NCBI GenBank assembly: GCA_004352715.1
Contig: SCFE01000005.1
Location: 1,506,267 to 1,570,266, forward strand
Length of the DNA: 64,000 bases
Direction: 5' to 3'
Origin: Hofstenia miamia
Taxonomy: Eukaryota > Xenacoelomorpha > Acoela
The notes under the pieces were generated by a model. The model ran no database searches and was not told the DNA's origin. It worked only from the letters and a program-made list of their open reading frames with translations. Shown here in pieces: positions 21,910 through 32,047 of this stretch. Each line of letters starts with the position of its first letter. Positions within the stretch are counted from its first letter, which is position 1. The position numbers and the translations under genes are program-made.

Positions 21910-22613
21910 TCTTTTGTGCTAAGTCAAAACGAGGATCCTCCAAATTGTAAAGCAGTTTGAGTATTTTGAAGGTAGCTACCAGAGGCCATGAAAATGTTAA
22001 ATGTCCTAATATACGTTCCCTACTTTTCTCATGGATTCTTCGGAGAGGTATTTCCGCTATGATGTGCAGGGTTTGCTTCCTCTGTTCCGTAGCTGATATG
22101 ATGCTTTCTGCTATATCAATGTAAAAACCTAGAAATTGTAACGATGATTGTAAACCTGCGGATTCATCAATGTGTACTATTTTAATTCCAATTGACCGAA
22201 TTGTATCTAACCATTTCTGAATTATGTTCCAATCTCTTCTATCGAAAACCAACAAGAAATTATCGATATGAGACCATGAAAATGAGCATTTTTTGCGTAT
22301 TGGTGATAAAAGAGCACAAGACAGTAACTGACATGGTGCAACAGAGTAGCTCAATCCCATAGGGGCACGACAAAATTGATAACGATTACCATCATGAGCA
22401 ATAAATGCTGTCTTGTATCTATCTTTGATATCCACTGGTATATTATAAAAGGCATTACGTAAATCCAACTGTATTGCTACGTGATCCATAGGTGGTTGAT
22501 GCTTGGAAGCGACCTTCAAGAATGATGGCATATAAAAAGGTATTGGTTTCATTAATTTAGTTAATCTACTATAGTCCACTACCATTCTCAACTTTCCGTT
22601 GGTTTTGGGAACA
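21848..22613 (-). pseudogene. Reverse transcriptase with altered active site
   Basis: Read on the minus strand from the gap at 22613 to the TGA at 21848, this 255-residue piece has RT motifs in order: VPKTNGKLRMVVDYSRL (fingers), IQLDLRNAFYNIPVD (motif A, catalytic Asp), RAPMGLSYSVAPCQ (motif B), SHIDNFLLVF (motif C) and LQFLGFYIDIAES (motif E). Motif C should be YxDD; here the second catalytic Asp is Asn and the Tyr is His. The FLGxxID and GLSxxP forms resemble DIRS-type RTs. The frame is otherwise intact. The N-terminus is lost in the N gap, and the end overlaps the plus-strand ORF above. Confidence 0.6.
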
Positions 22614-22817
22614 NNNNNNNNNNNNNNNNNNNNNNNNNNNNNNNNNNNNNNNNNNNNNNNNNNNNNNNNNNNNNNNNNNNNNNNNNNNNNNNNNNNNNNN
22701 NNNNNNNNNNNNNNNNNNNNNNNNNNNNNNNNNNNNNNNNNNNNNNNNNNNNNNNNNNNNNNNNNNNNNNNNNNNNNNNNNNNNNNNNNNNNNNNNNNNN
22801 NNNNNNNNNNNNNNNNN
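22614..22817. other. Assembly gap (204 N)
   Basis: The gap truncates the RT ORF on its 5' side; a TATATATATATA run follows immediately on the right. Confidence 0.95.
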
Positions 22818-23343
22818 TATATATATATATTGATTTCATGTGATACCATGAACTTATCTAACTTCATTATAGCATCAAAGTTTCTTTTGAATTTGTATTA
22901 ATATTCTCTACCGGAAACTCAAAATTATTTTAAGCATAAAACTATTATAGATATTTTTCATTAATACGCCTTCCGAACCTGAAATTCATTGCCTAAAGAA
23001 ATTAAAAAAATTGAATCACTCAAAAAATATTGAAAAATGTTTCTTAAACAATTTCGTAACAATGACTATGCAACACTTATTAATTGAAGTATTGCTAATG
23101 CGCTTTATCCATGCTCTGCAAGCTTAGATCCAGAGGGTGATCGGGGATCAGTCATTTTGCATCATATGATTTCATATAAATTAATGCCTTTCTAGATTTA
23201 ATAAGGTCGCTCTAAGCAAAATGTCTAAATTATGTTTTTCCATGGAAAACCTCTCTGACTTTGCACAAGACTCACCTCAACGGATTTGTGATATCTTTGC
23301 ATTTATCAAGAAACAGTTAAAGTTCCTTGTTACTTCCATGGGC

Positions 23344-24243
23344 TCAAAACCCTATAAATATATGAAAATTAGGTATGGAGTGAATATTAATATTATTATT
23401 ATTATCATTATTATTATTATTATTACTACTGGCGAGATTCAGACTTGTTTTACCCATGAATTCCGATAAATCATTTGACAAATCAGTTTTGGACAGTTTG
23501 ATTTCCTTGAAATTACGTTTTCTTAGAATGCCGACATCATTATTTGTAAAATTTATTTGGAATGCGCCACATAATTTTTTAAAATCAACTCTTTTGGTAT
23601 ATGTTAACTGTTTAAGAAATCGGTATAGGTTAGCATCATCTTTGAGCTTTTGGCACAATTCACGGCATTTTTGAATGCAATTGTCAGCTTCTGCTTTGCT
23701 TAATTCTTTGGTCTCAGATCTAATTTGCTCAAAGGTGAAGTGCACAAANTCCTTGAAATTACGTTTTCTTAGAATGCCGACATCATTATTTGTAAAATTT
23801 ATTTGGAATGCGCCACATAATTTTTTAAAGTCAACTCTTTTGGTATATGCTAACTGTTTAAGAAATCGGTATAGGTTAGCATCATCTTTGAGCTTTTGGC
23901 ACAGTTCACGGCATTTTTTAATGCAATTGTCAGCTTCTGCTTTGCTTAATACCTTGGTCTCTGATCTAATTTGTTCAAAGGTGAAGTGAACAAAGGCGTC
24001 AAGAAATTCAACTTTTTTCATTAACTCATTTTTAACCATTGTATTTTCAAACTGATTTAATATAGAATCCTCTTGTTTAAGAAACAACTTTTCCTTGGGA
24101 ATTCTGCCTATATTTGTGTTTTGAAAAAACTTGAATGTATATTTTCGCATTAATAAGTATGACTCCTTTAGATCATTTGTGACACCATTGATAATTTCAT
24201 TTAAAGATTGGAAAGATTTTTTGCCACTGTTGTGTGAATTCAT
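23344..24243 (-). CDS. PLE N-terminal ORF, truncated and duplicated by a joint
   Basis: The ORF starts at ATG 24241-24243, directly downstream of a hammerhead ribozyme on the same strand. That is the position of the coding start after the terminal repeat of Penelope-like elements. The predicted protein is helical and charged (for example FVHFTFEQIRSETK, then NCIKKCRELCQKLKDDANLY). A joint at 23749 duplicates about 80 residues. The unique end runs into poly-Asn from a (TTA)n repeat and out of homology, so RT and endonuclease are missing. I infer a PLE N-terminal domain from position, not from a recognised motif. Confidence 0.5.
   Translation of the reverse strand: MNSHNSGKKSFQSLNEIINGVTNDLKESYLLMRKYTFKFFQNTNIGRIPKEKLFLKQEDSILNQFENTMVKNELMKKVEFLDAFVHFTFEQIRSETKVLSKAEADNCIKKCRELCQKLKDDANLYRFLKQLAYTKRVDFKKLCGAFQINFTNNDVGILRKRNFKXFVHFTFEQIRSETKELSKAEADNCIQKCRELCQKLKDDANLYRFLKQLTYTKRVDFKKLCGAFQINFTNNDVGILRKRNFKEIKLSKTDLSNDLSEFMGKTSLNLASSNNNNNNDNNNNINIHSIPNFHIFIGF
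23389..23427. repeat. (TTA)n microsatellite
   Basis: ATTATTATTATC-type repeats on the plus strand are translated as poly-Asn in the minus-strand ORF. They mark the point where recognisable PLE coding sequence ends. Confidence 0.85.
23505..23995. other. Duplicated contig ends around the n at 23749
   Basis: 23505-23748 and 23750-23995 are about 245-bp near-identical copies separated by the single n. This is the pattern left when two overlapping contigs or haplotypes are abutted without merging. The duplication inflates the minus-strand PLE ORF. Confidence 0.8.
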
Positions 24244-24246
24244 AAG

Positions 24247-24287
24247 TACACGAGCGCTTTCGATTTATTAAATCTCATCAGGTTTAA
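24247..24287 (-). ncRNA. Hammerhead ribozyme of a Penelope-like element
   Basis: On the minus strand: CTGATGA core (24281-24275), a perfect 5-bp stem II with AAT loop (GATTT/AAATC), GAAA (24261-24258), a minimal stem III (AGC/GCT) and C17. Cleavage is expected between 24252 and 24251. Stem I can form from GTGTA after the cleavage site and TAAAC before the core, with one mismatch. The very short stem III is typical of the minimal hammerheads known in PLE terminal repeats. The PLE ORF starts just downstream. Confidence 0.8.
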
Positions 24288-24557
24288 AAAAATTTACAAT
24301 GTAAATTGTTCTATATATAGATATTTACAAAATACATTAACAGGTATCACAGTGACAAAATTCCAAATATGTACAATAATTACAGGCTATATGCAATTGA
24401 TATTAAANGGAATTCTGCCAATATTTGTGTTTTGAAAGAACTTGAATGTATATTTTCGCAGTAATAAGTATGACTCCTTTAGATCATTTGTGACACCATT
24501 GATAATTTCATTTAAAGATTGGAAAGATTTTTTGCCACTGTTGTGTGAATTCATAAG

Positions 24558-24598
24558 TACACGAGCGCTTTCGATTTATTAAATCTCATCAGGTTTAA
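24558..24598 (-). ncRNA. Second copy of the PLE hammerhead (joint duplicate)
   Basis: All core elements are the same as at 24247-24287, offset by 311 bp. It lies in the segment duplicated at the n at 24408, so it may be one locus seen twice. Confidence 0.7.
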
Positions 24599-24789
24599 AA
24601 AATTTACAATGTAAATTGTTCTATATATAGATATTTACAAAATACATTAACAGGTATCACAGTGACAAAATTCCAAATATGTACAATAATTACAGGCTAT
24701 ATGCAATTGATATTAAACATATTTTACAAATTAAAAACTAATGTTACTATTATTTACAGATTAAAATTATTGACTATTAAAATACACAT

Positions 24790-25625
24790 AAAAGACAACA
24801 TAACCAAGACACTTAAACACAGAATATATACTTGTGAAATCACCAAAGCGTTAAACAAAGTAGCACCGCTGCGAACAAAGTTAATTAGCACTAAATTAAG
24901 GCCAGTGATTAACGAACCCCGTGATTCCGACTTGATTAAGGACCTGGTAATTAAGAAAAATAAACTTTTTGAACTTGCGAAATCGGATCCCATCAATCTT
25001 AATTGGACTAATTATGAACACGCTAAGCAATTAATTAAAAAGAGCCGCAAATTTAATTATGAATATGTAAGTTAAAGGATTATTTCAAACGCCTAAAGAA
25101 ATCTAACCAAAAATGGAATTTTCTTAATAAAAGCATTGGTAAAACTAAGTGGCTAAACGTAAGCATTGAAGGAATCAAACATGATAATAAGATGTACAAG
25201 AATAAGAAACAGAAATTTTGAAAATATGGGTAAATTCAATTTTAAATTCGGAAAAATTGGAAATAATTCACCCCAACAACCTGATATACGCAAGGAACGG
25301 TTTCATTTCAACGTAATTTCCTACTATGAACTTAGAAATGTAGTAAATAAGCTAGATAATAATAAATCACGTGGATCCAGTAACCTGCCGTATTGGATAA
25401 TTAAGAAATATTTTTATATTTTTGGTGAACACCTGCTTGTAGCATTTAATCGAAGTATTATAAATAATGACTTTCCTACCCTTTTAAAGCAATCTGATAT
25501 TTCACCGTTATATAAAAAAGGAGACCCGCTAGACCCCATGAACTACAGGCCAATTAGTATAACACACCCCTTCTCAAAAATATTTGAAAAACTACTAGCC
25601 GCACAAATGTACAAATTTATCAATG
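24790..25625 (+). pseudogene. LINE ORF2 fragment: linker and RT fingers
   Basis: Plus-strand coding text includes KHRIYTCEITKALN (about 24820), then NKSRGSSNLPYWIIKK, LLKQSDISPLYKKGDPLDPM and NYRPISITHPFSKIFEKLL. This is the CR1/jockey-type region from the EN-RT linker into the RT finger domain. One frame closes at 25075. The sequence continues in a second frame (DYFKRLKKSNQKWNFLNKS) and returns near 25215, so two compensating frameshifts exist. It stops at the joint n (25626), before the catalytic motifs. Confidence 0.75.
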
Positions 25626-25632
25626 NCAGTAA

Positions 25633-26175
25633 TTAGTTTAAAAAAAGAAGTTGATTTGCACTTAATATCTTCCTATGGCATCTAATATGCAAAGTAAAAG
25701 CATGATAAGAATCATTAGGCTTACTGCAGATTTTGCAAGAAAAGTCTTTCTCACATAGTTGCTTTTTAATGTCTTTCTTTCTATCAATACTTTTTAAATC
25801 AATTAAGCAAATTTTTGCATGGTTCTTTTTCTTTTGGCGTGAATATGGATGAAACATATCTATAAATTCATTTCTGGAGTCATCCAGATTCTCAATTTCA
25901 GGTGGATTTACATTTGAGGCACCCTCTTCATGGTTTGCTGGAGGGCTTTGCTCCACTTCATTTTGGTGCTGAGTTTCATTGCTATGATTTCTGTTAGATG
26001 CTTCCACTTCATTAATAGCTTGAGCTTCATCCGCGTTATTAAACAGTTCTTCAGATTCAACAGAAGGTAAGACAGGGTCCTGAAATTTCACCATCGGTGG
26101 TACCTCTATAGTAGTTACAATTGAGGAAAATAACTGAAGAACAAACGGAGCAATAGTATGAGAAATCTTGCTCAA
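25633..26175 (-). CDS. ORF joining a LINE RT piece to a C2H2 finger tail
   Basis: The first about 35 residues (SKISHTIAPFVLQLFSSIV, then EVPPMVKFQDPVLPS) continue the RT finger region of the adjacent minus-strand LINE in a shifted frame. The rest is an acidic, Asn/Glu-rich stretch and then a C2H2 zinc finger: CKIC, 12 residues, H, IRC, H (about 25725-25675). The frame ends at 25633, close to the contig joint at 25626. It could be a chimeric junction of two elements, a domesticated tail, or chance read-through. No named family is recognised for the finger part. Confidence 0.4.
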   Translation of the reverse strand: MSKISHTIAPFVLQLFSSIVTTIEVPPMVKFQDPVLPSVESEELFNNADEAQAINEVEASNRNHSNETQHQNEVEQSPPANHEEGASNVNPPEIENLDDSRNEFIDMFHPYSRQKKKNHAKICLIDLKSIDRKKDIKKQLCEKDFSCKICSKPNDSYHAFTLHIRCHRKILSANQLLFLN

Positions 26176-27437
26176 CGCAAGGGTGGCATTCCATCGCCAT
26201 GGACAGTTGAGGACGAGCTTGAACTTAATTGCTTGAATACGTCTCCATAAGATATAACAAGGTTTTGAAAAGTTAATTGATCAGTTGTTGGTGTAAATTG
26301 AATAGTCCTCCAATCGTAGTAATCAAAAGAACTCGGATTACTAAAGTTCGTAATAAAATATGAGTTAAAAAGTTGAGCAATTTGAAAAGAGGAGGTAGCA
26401 GAACGTTTGTTAAGATTTATCGTCTCAGGAATTGTTGCATAGTTTGCAAGATTGCGAATATATTTATGAGCCAAGTTCACATTAAAATGTTTAAATGAGG
26501 AAAACATTACCAGTCTGTCCAGTTCAACAGAGTCTGAAGTTCTTGTTGAAGACTTAAAAGCTGTTGATTACCACGTTGCGGATAATAACGAGAGTATTTT
26601 CGGCGCTCAGCGTTAACCTTATTAAATAAGTGTACCGAATGCGAGGAAAAATAATGTGGTAAACATCGCCTTTTTTACGTTTTCTAGGAATGAAGAAGTC
26701 CATACCACTGATGATAGTGTAAAGCCAATCATTCAATAAGATATTTGGATTGAATAGTAAAGTAGGGGTGTAATGAAATTGCTTCAGATAATGGCTGAAT
26801 GATTCAAAACATCCTCTTGAAGATAAAGGCTGAATGATTCAAAACATCCTCTTGAAAAAGTGAATTTAGGCAGACCATATTTCTCACTGATAGTAAAGGG
26901 AAACCCCATTTCTAGTGTTAGGCAAAACAAAATAATTTTATGGTCGGAGCAGATAGTATGAGAGTAGTGAAGATCACAAATAGTAGTCCCATTTGTAAGT
27001 ACTAAATCCAATATATTTCCCTTTGAATGAGTAGGTTGATCAACATGCTGAAAAAAAATTATGAGAGGAAAAAATGTCGAGAAAATTTTTCTCAAAAATC
27101 ATATACGATGCATAAGAGTTCCAGTCAATACTTGGAAGATTGAAATCACCGCACATTAGAATTTCATTATTGCAATAATTATGAGATTGATTGTACCTTT
27201 TGTATAGACGAATGATGTCTTTAAGGCAGGTATCAAATAATTTGGGATCAACCACATATTTACTACCAATTGGGGGGGGGGGAGGTAAGCACATATAACA
27301 AGCAGTGCAGATAGGGAAAAATCTAGTATCGTTGCACAAAGGAAATCACAATTTATAGTATTAACTTCAGTAGTTCTCACATTCAGTTTGGAATTAAGAA
27401 GTATGAGAGTACCACCATGTATTCCAGATTGTCTGTC
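26172..27437 (-). pseudogene. LINE ORF2 fragment: APE endonuclease to RT start
   Basis: On the minus strand: RKDRQSGIHGGTLILLNSKL (about 27435), ICAYLPPPPP (about 27300), MCGDFNLPSIDW (about 27160), QHVDQPTHSKGNILDLVLTN (about 27050) and CSDHKIILF (about 26950) give the APE endonuclease blocks, including GDFN and the catalytic SDH. QLFNSYFITNFS, then DVFKQL and STVHGDGMPPL (about 26215) reach the start of RT. Frames change at a poly-C run (27270s), near 27050 and at a 35-bp duplication (26786-26855). The 5' end is cut by the N gap at 27453. Confidence 0.8.
26786..26855. repeat. 35-bp tandem duplication in a LINE endonuclease region
   Basis: AGATAATGGCTGAATGATTC at 26786 recurs at 26821 with one change. 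The copies lie inside LINE coding sequence and shift the frame. Confidence 0.85.
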
Positions 27438-27452
27438 TTTACGAGCAACTAT

Positions 27453-28452
27453 NNNNNNNNNNNNNNNNNNNNNNNNNNNNNNNNNNNNNNNNNNNNNNNN
27501 NNNNNNNNNNNNNNNNNNNNNNNNNNNNNNNNNNNNNNNNNNNNNNNNNNNNNNNNNNNNNNNNNNNNNNNNNNNNNNNNNNNNNNNNNNNNNNNNNNNN
27601 NNNNNNNNNNNNNNNNNNNNNNNNNNNNNNNNNNNNNNNNNNNNNNNNNNNNNNNNNNNNNNNNNNNNNNNNNNNNNNNNNNNNNNNNNNNNNNNNNNNN
27701 NNNNNNNNNNNNNNNNNNNNNNNNNNNNNNNNNNNNNNNNNNNNNNNNNNNNNNNNNNNNNNNNNNNNNNNNNNNNNNNNNNNNNNNNNNNNNNNNNNNN
27801 NNNNNNNNNNNNNNNNNNNNNNNNNNNNNNNNNNNNNNNNNNNNNNNNNNNNNNNNNNNNNNNNNNNNNNNNNNNNNNNNNNNNNNNNNNNNNNNNNNNN
27901 NNNNNNNNNNNNNNNNNNNNNNNNNNNNNNNNNNNNNNNNNNNNNNNNNNNNNNNNNNNNNNNNNNNNNNNNNNNNNNNNNNNNNNNNNNNNNNNNNNNN
28001 NNNNNNNNNNNNNNNNNNNNNNNNNNNNNNNNNNNNNNNNNNNNNNNNNNNNNNNNNNNNNNNNNNNNNNNNNNNNNNNNNNNNNNNNNNNNNNNNNNNN
28101 NNNNNNNNNNNNNNNNNNNNNNNNNNNNNNNNNNNNNNNNNNNNNNNNNNNNNNNNNNNNNNNNNNNNNNNNNNNNNNNNNNNNNNNNNNNNNNNNNNNN
28201 NNNNNNNNNNNNNNNNNNNNNNNNNNNNNNNNNNNNNNNNNNNNNNNNNNNNNNNNNNNNNNNNNNNNNNNNNNNNNNNNNNNNNNNNNNNNNNNNNNNN
28301 NNNNNNNNNNNNNNNNNNNNNNNNNNNNNNNNNNNNNNNNNNNNNNNNNNNNNNNNNNNNNNNNNNNNNNNNNNNNNNNNNNNNNNNNNNNNNNNNNNNN
28401 NNNNNNNNNNNNNNNNNNNNNNNNNNNNNNNNNNNNNNNNNNNNNNNNNNNN
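27453..28452. other. Assembly gap (1000 N)
   Basis: This is a round-number gap of unknown true length between a LINE (left) and a Ty3/gypsy relic (right). Confidence 0.95.
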
Positions 28453-28679
28453 CACCTAGATGAGGCGTCTCACCTAGGTCTGCTATCCTCCATCCTTCTT
28501 CTCACTCAGCAGTGGGATGGTGGAGCTGGTGACTCTCATTTTCAATTTACTTTATTCATTCCTAAATGGAGTTATAAGATTTAAATCCCAAATATTAGGA
28601 TCATAAGTGTGAGTAGTTCTCGCCCTTCTTTGGGGGAGCATACATGTTTCTAAGGTATCAGAATAATATTATCACAATT

Positions 28680-30774
28680 GTACTTGAAGTCAGAAAATTC
28701 ATCCTCTGAAAAACTAGTTAAATTATCATATTTGAGGTTGTTGAGTAAACATTTTTCGCATTTATCAATGACATCTGTTACAGTAGCTCATATTCCAGTG
28801 GTGACGTATCTGGAGTTAAAGGTTTTCTCAGTCTGGAGGATGCCTAGGTGACCTTTCTCATGAACTCTACATATGAGATCCCTTTTAAAATACTCAGGGA
28901 TAGCAAGTCGATTGTTGTGCTTACTCTTAGCATATAGCAAACCATTATCATTTAAGTGCCAGTTGTAATGGTTGAAATNNNNNNNNNNNNNNNNNNNNNN
29001 NNNNNNNNNNNNNNNNNNNNNNNNNNNNNNNNNNNNNNNNNNNNNNNNNNNNNNNNNNNNNNNNNNNNNNNNNNNNNNNNNNNNNNNNNNNNNGTTTTCT
29101 CAGTCTGGAGGATGCCTAGGTGACCTCTCTCATGAACTCTACATACAAGATCCCTTTTAATTACTCAGGGATAGCAAGTTGATTGTTGTGTTTACTCTTA
29201 GCATACAATAAACCATTATCATTTACGTGCCAGTTGTAATGATGGAAATAATGATTCACTTCCAGAGACATGGGGAAGTATGGATCCTTCATCTTTTTCA
29301 TTATTTGGTCCAATATCCAGTCACGGTGTTGGTAGTGAACTATTTCTTCTTCAGAAATTTCCTCTCTCATGAGGATGGCAAGGATAGGTTTTCCGTTTCG
29401 ATCTGCATTGATCTCGGGTATCAGTTGATACTCATTGTGGGGGATGAATGAGAAAGGAACCTTTTCCCCATTTGGCTTCTTGAGATCTCGCTCATAACTT
29501 GGCAATGCTGTCCAATAAGCGGCGTTTAGGTGGAGTCTGCCTGGGCGGTGTTTGATTGTGAATGAAAAATCATTTAAGTACTCTATCCATCAGGCAACGA
29601 TGTTTGATTTATTGCTGCTAAACTTTTTCAACCAAGTGAGAGCGCTATTGTTGGTTCACAGAGTGGACTTACAGCCAAATATGAAATAGCAAAATTTCTT
29701 CAGTGACTCAACTAAAGCAAGCATCTCACACTTAGTCGCACCATAGTTTTTCTCTGAAGCCCTGAGTTTTCAGCTAAAATACTGGACAGGACTCTCGACT
29801 CCTTTGATGTTCTGGCTCAAGATCCCACTAATGGCAACAGCACTTGCATCACAATCAATTATAAAATCCTTAGAGTAATCAGGGGTATTCAAAGATGGTA
29901 TCTTTTTGAGTTCCATTTTTATGCCATCAAGGGCCTCTTGCTCCTGCCACGTCCACTTGAAATCTACAGACTTTTTTAATAAATTCGAGATTGTTTTCAT
30001 TTTCTCAGCAAGGTCCGGGATAAACATTCCATAATAATTGAGGAAACCCATTAATAGCTGAACGTCTCAGTGGCTCTGTGGCATTTCGATCTTTTCCAGG
30101 AAATCTTTAGCATTGTTCTTTATCAAGATCTTGCCTGGTTCAACGACTTGGCCAAGGAAAACTACTTTCGTCTGAGCTAATGAGCACTTTGTTCCGTTAA
30201 CTTTCAATCCTGCCTTCTGCAATAGATCTAATGTCCATCCAAGTTTAGTTAGATGTTCTTCAAAAGTATTACTCGCAACCAAGATGTCATCTATGTAAGC
30301 TGATATGCCGGGTTCAAGGAGGTTGGCATCATCCTTGAGAACCTTAGTGACATAGCGCTGGAAGGTAGCTGGCGCATTACATAGGCCAAAGGCCATATAC
30401 TTCCACTCTTATAACCTGTAAGGGGTGATGAAGGCGGTTTTAGAGATGTTGGAAGGGCGCATCAGTACCTGCCAGTAAGCTTTGCATAAGTCTAGGCAGG
30501 AAAAAAATTTATATTTACTGGCGTTGTAGAGGGGGTCTTCGATCCTCAGCAGGGGATACGCATCCTTAATTGTTATGTCATTAAGCTTTCAAAAGTTGAT
30601 ACACAGCCAATACTTCTTGCCTTGTTGGATGAACATGGTAGGAGCAGCATAAGGGCTGTTACTTCCTTGTATTATGCCACTTTCAATCAAATCACTCAAG
30701 ATCTTCTCATACTCTGGTTTCAAATTTTCTGGCACACAGCGTACTGGTAACCTGATATGTCGATCATGCTTCAA
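28680..30774 (-). pseudogene. Ty3/gypsy pol: RT, RNase H, integrase start
   Basis: Minus-strand order: RT start LPVRCVPENLKPEYEKILSD and GSNSPYAAPTMFI (about 30755-30620); KFFSCLDLCKAYWQV (about 30510-30465, catalytic Asp); MAFGLCNAPATFQRYV (30396); YIDDILVASNTFEEHL (about 30300, catalytic Asp pair); MGFLNYYGMFIPDLAEK (30051); RNase H start FIIDCDASAVAISGIL (about 29865-29815); HRPGRLHLNA (about 29540); then HEKGHLGILQTEKTF and CEKCL (about 28850-28740), an integrase HHCC finger. From 30774 to 29505 all pieces share one frame, broken only by stops (for example near 30410, 30066, 29770, 29656 and 29590). Pol is dead. Confidence 0.88.
28834..29240. other. Gap 28979-29093 flanked by duplicated gypsy sequence
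   Basis: The left flank (28834-28978) and right flank (29094-29238) are near-identical copies of the same integrase/RNase H-linker segment, differing at about ten sites. Two haplotypes or two element copies were probably placed side by side. Confidence 0.75.
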
Positions 30775-31111
30775 TTTAATTATGTGCTCCTTGCCTAAGG
30801 CTTGGCCAATGCTAATTGTACCTTAATTAAACACATCATGCTTACTATGAAGTAAAGAAACCAATGACTTTCTCTCTCTCTGCTTGAGATGCAGATGGGA
30901 ATTCTTGGTAACTGTTGGTACTTAAATTTGACTTACAGGATCTCCCAAATCATGAACATCAGTACATATCAGTAGGCAGGTGACAGGGATGTTTTCAACT
31001 TTAACTGGCATGGGGACTAACTGCAATTGAGAAACTCCAATCTTGATGGTAGAAGTGGCTCCATTCAAAACAGTGACAAATGTTTTTCCTATTATTACTC
31101 TGAACAAGTCT

Positions 31112-31131
31112 GATAATAATAATAATAATAA
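31112..31131. repeat. (TAA)n microsatellite
   Basis: GATAATAATAATAATAATAA lies at the boundary between the gypsy relic and the fold-back element. The R4-like copies at 32095 and 50126 are also associated with TAA repeats. Confidence 0.85.
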
Positions 31132-31173
31132 CACCTGGGTTAGGGCTCTGTCACTGTTGACTTTTTCCGTTTT

Positions 31174-32047
31174 GTCCCCGTTGACTTTTTCCAACGTGAT
31201 GTTGACTTTTTCCAAGTCAAGTGTTTGGGCCCAATATTGGTCCTACATTCAAATGCTATATGCCATTCGAAAGTTCTAGTCTTGATCTACAAGAATATCA
31301 TATAAAAACTGGAGGTACACCTTAGAAAGTTTTGATATATAATGGGCTGAACATGGTCAACTCGGGTCAAAAAAAATTTTTTTGCAGACAAAATTTTTTA
31401 TTTGATTTTTTTGCTTTAAACAACTGGAAATGGCTTAAAAACCATTTTGGTGAAATAAAAAAATTTTTTTTTGATTTTTTCTCATAGTATATTTTTTAAA
31501 TTTTTTAGACTCCGCTGAGGTACCAATATTGGTCCTATCGATTTGAAACATATACCATTCCAAAGTCCTAGTCTTAATCTACTTGAATCTGCAATAAAAT
31601 AGGTTTGTCATTCTTGAAATTTATGAAAACCAGGCCTTCAAAGATGGTTTCCTTTTTTTAAAAAAAATTTTTTTAATTTGATTTTTTTAATGTTTATTTG
31701 ATGCCATGGTATTGGTTTGGGGTCAGTGAGCATGGATAAGTGGTTCGACACCACCAGGGTTTACTCTTAGGGTCAGTGCAAACTTAATAATTTCTCAGTG
31801 GAAAAAGTCAACATTATTCAGAAAAAGTCAACATGATTTTCAGGGACGGACTATCAATAACTCAGGTTCTATCATTCCTATGACCATGATCTTTTGCCAG
31901 TGTGCTATATTCAGGACTCTCTCTGTAGGCCTATGTAGACCAAACCTGGTTCTATCTATAATTTAAAAGGTTGATGTTGACTTTTTCCAGGGACTGTTGA
32001 CTTTTTCCAAATAACCCTAATTTACATTGGAAAAAGTCAATGGGGAC
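31174..32047. mobile_element. Fold-back / TIR element with repeated arm motif
   Basis: The left arm starts GTCCCCGTTGACTTTTTCC and the right arm ends GGAAAAAGTCAATGGGGAC. The core GTTGACTTTTTCC occurs in both orientations several more times (left near 31155, 31183, 31202; inverse near 31798 and 31817; direct again near 31977 and 31996). The middle has A/T homopolymer blocks and an approximately 290-bp internal duplication (CCAATATTGGTCCTA at 31231 and 31523). There is no coding capacity. The many arm copies resemble fold-back elements; the target duplication is unclear. Confidence 0.6.

Larger units (their letters stand above)
24098..24717. other. Duplicated contig ends around the n at 24408
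   Basis: 24098-24407 and 24409-24717 are about 310-bp near-identical copies joined by one n. The hammerhead and PLE start codon are therefore present twice, probably artificially. Confidence 0.8.
28640..30830 (-). mobile_element. Ty3/gypsy LTR retrotransposon relic
   Basis: This minus-strand pol region contains RT, RNase H and the integrase zinc-binding start, in Ty3/gypsy order. LTRs and most of the integrase are missing; the 3' side runs into an N gap and the 5' side is bounded by a (TAA)n and a fold-back element. A 115-N gap (28979-29093) interrupts it, with near-identical sequence on both sides. Confidence 0.85.

Noticed and set aside
27388-28584. Long ORFs across N runs here and at 16033-16257, 18206-18483, 40236-41235
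   Set aside because: They consist almost wholly of unknown residues; the frame is open only because N cannot encode a stop.
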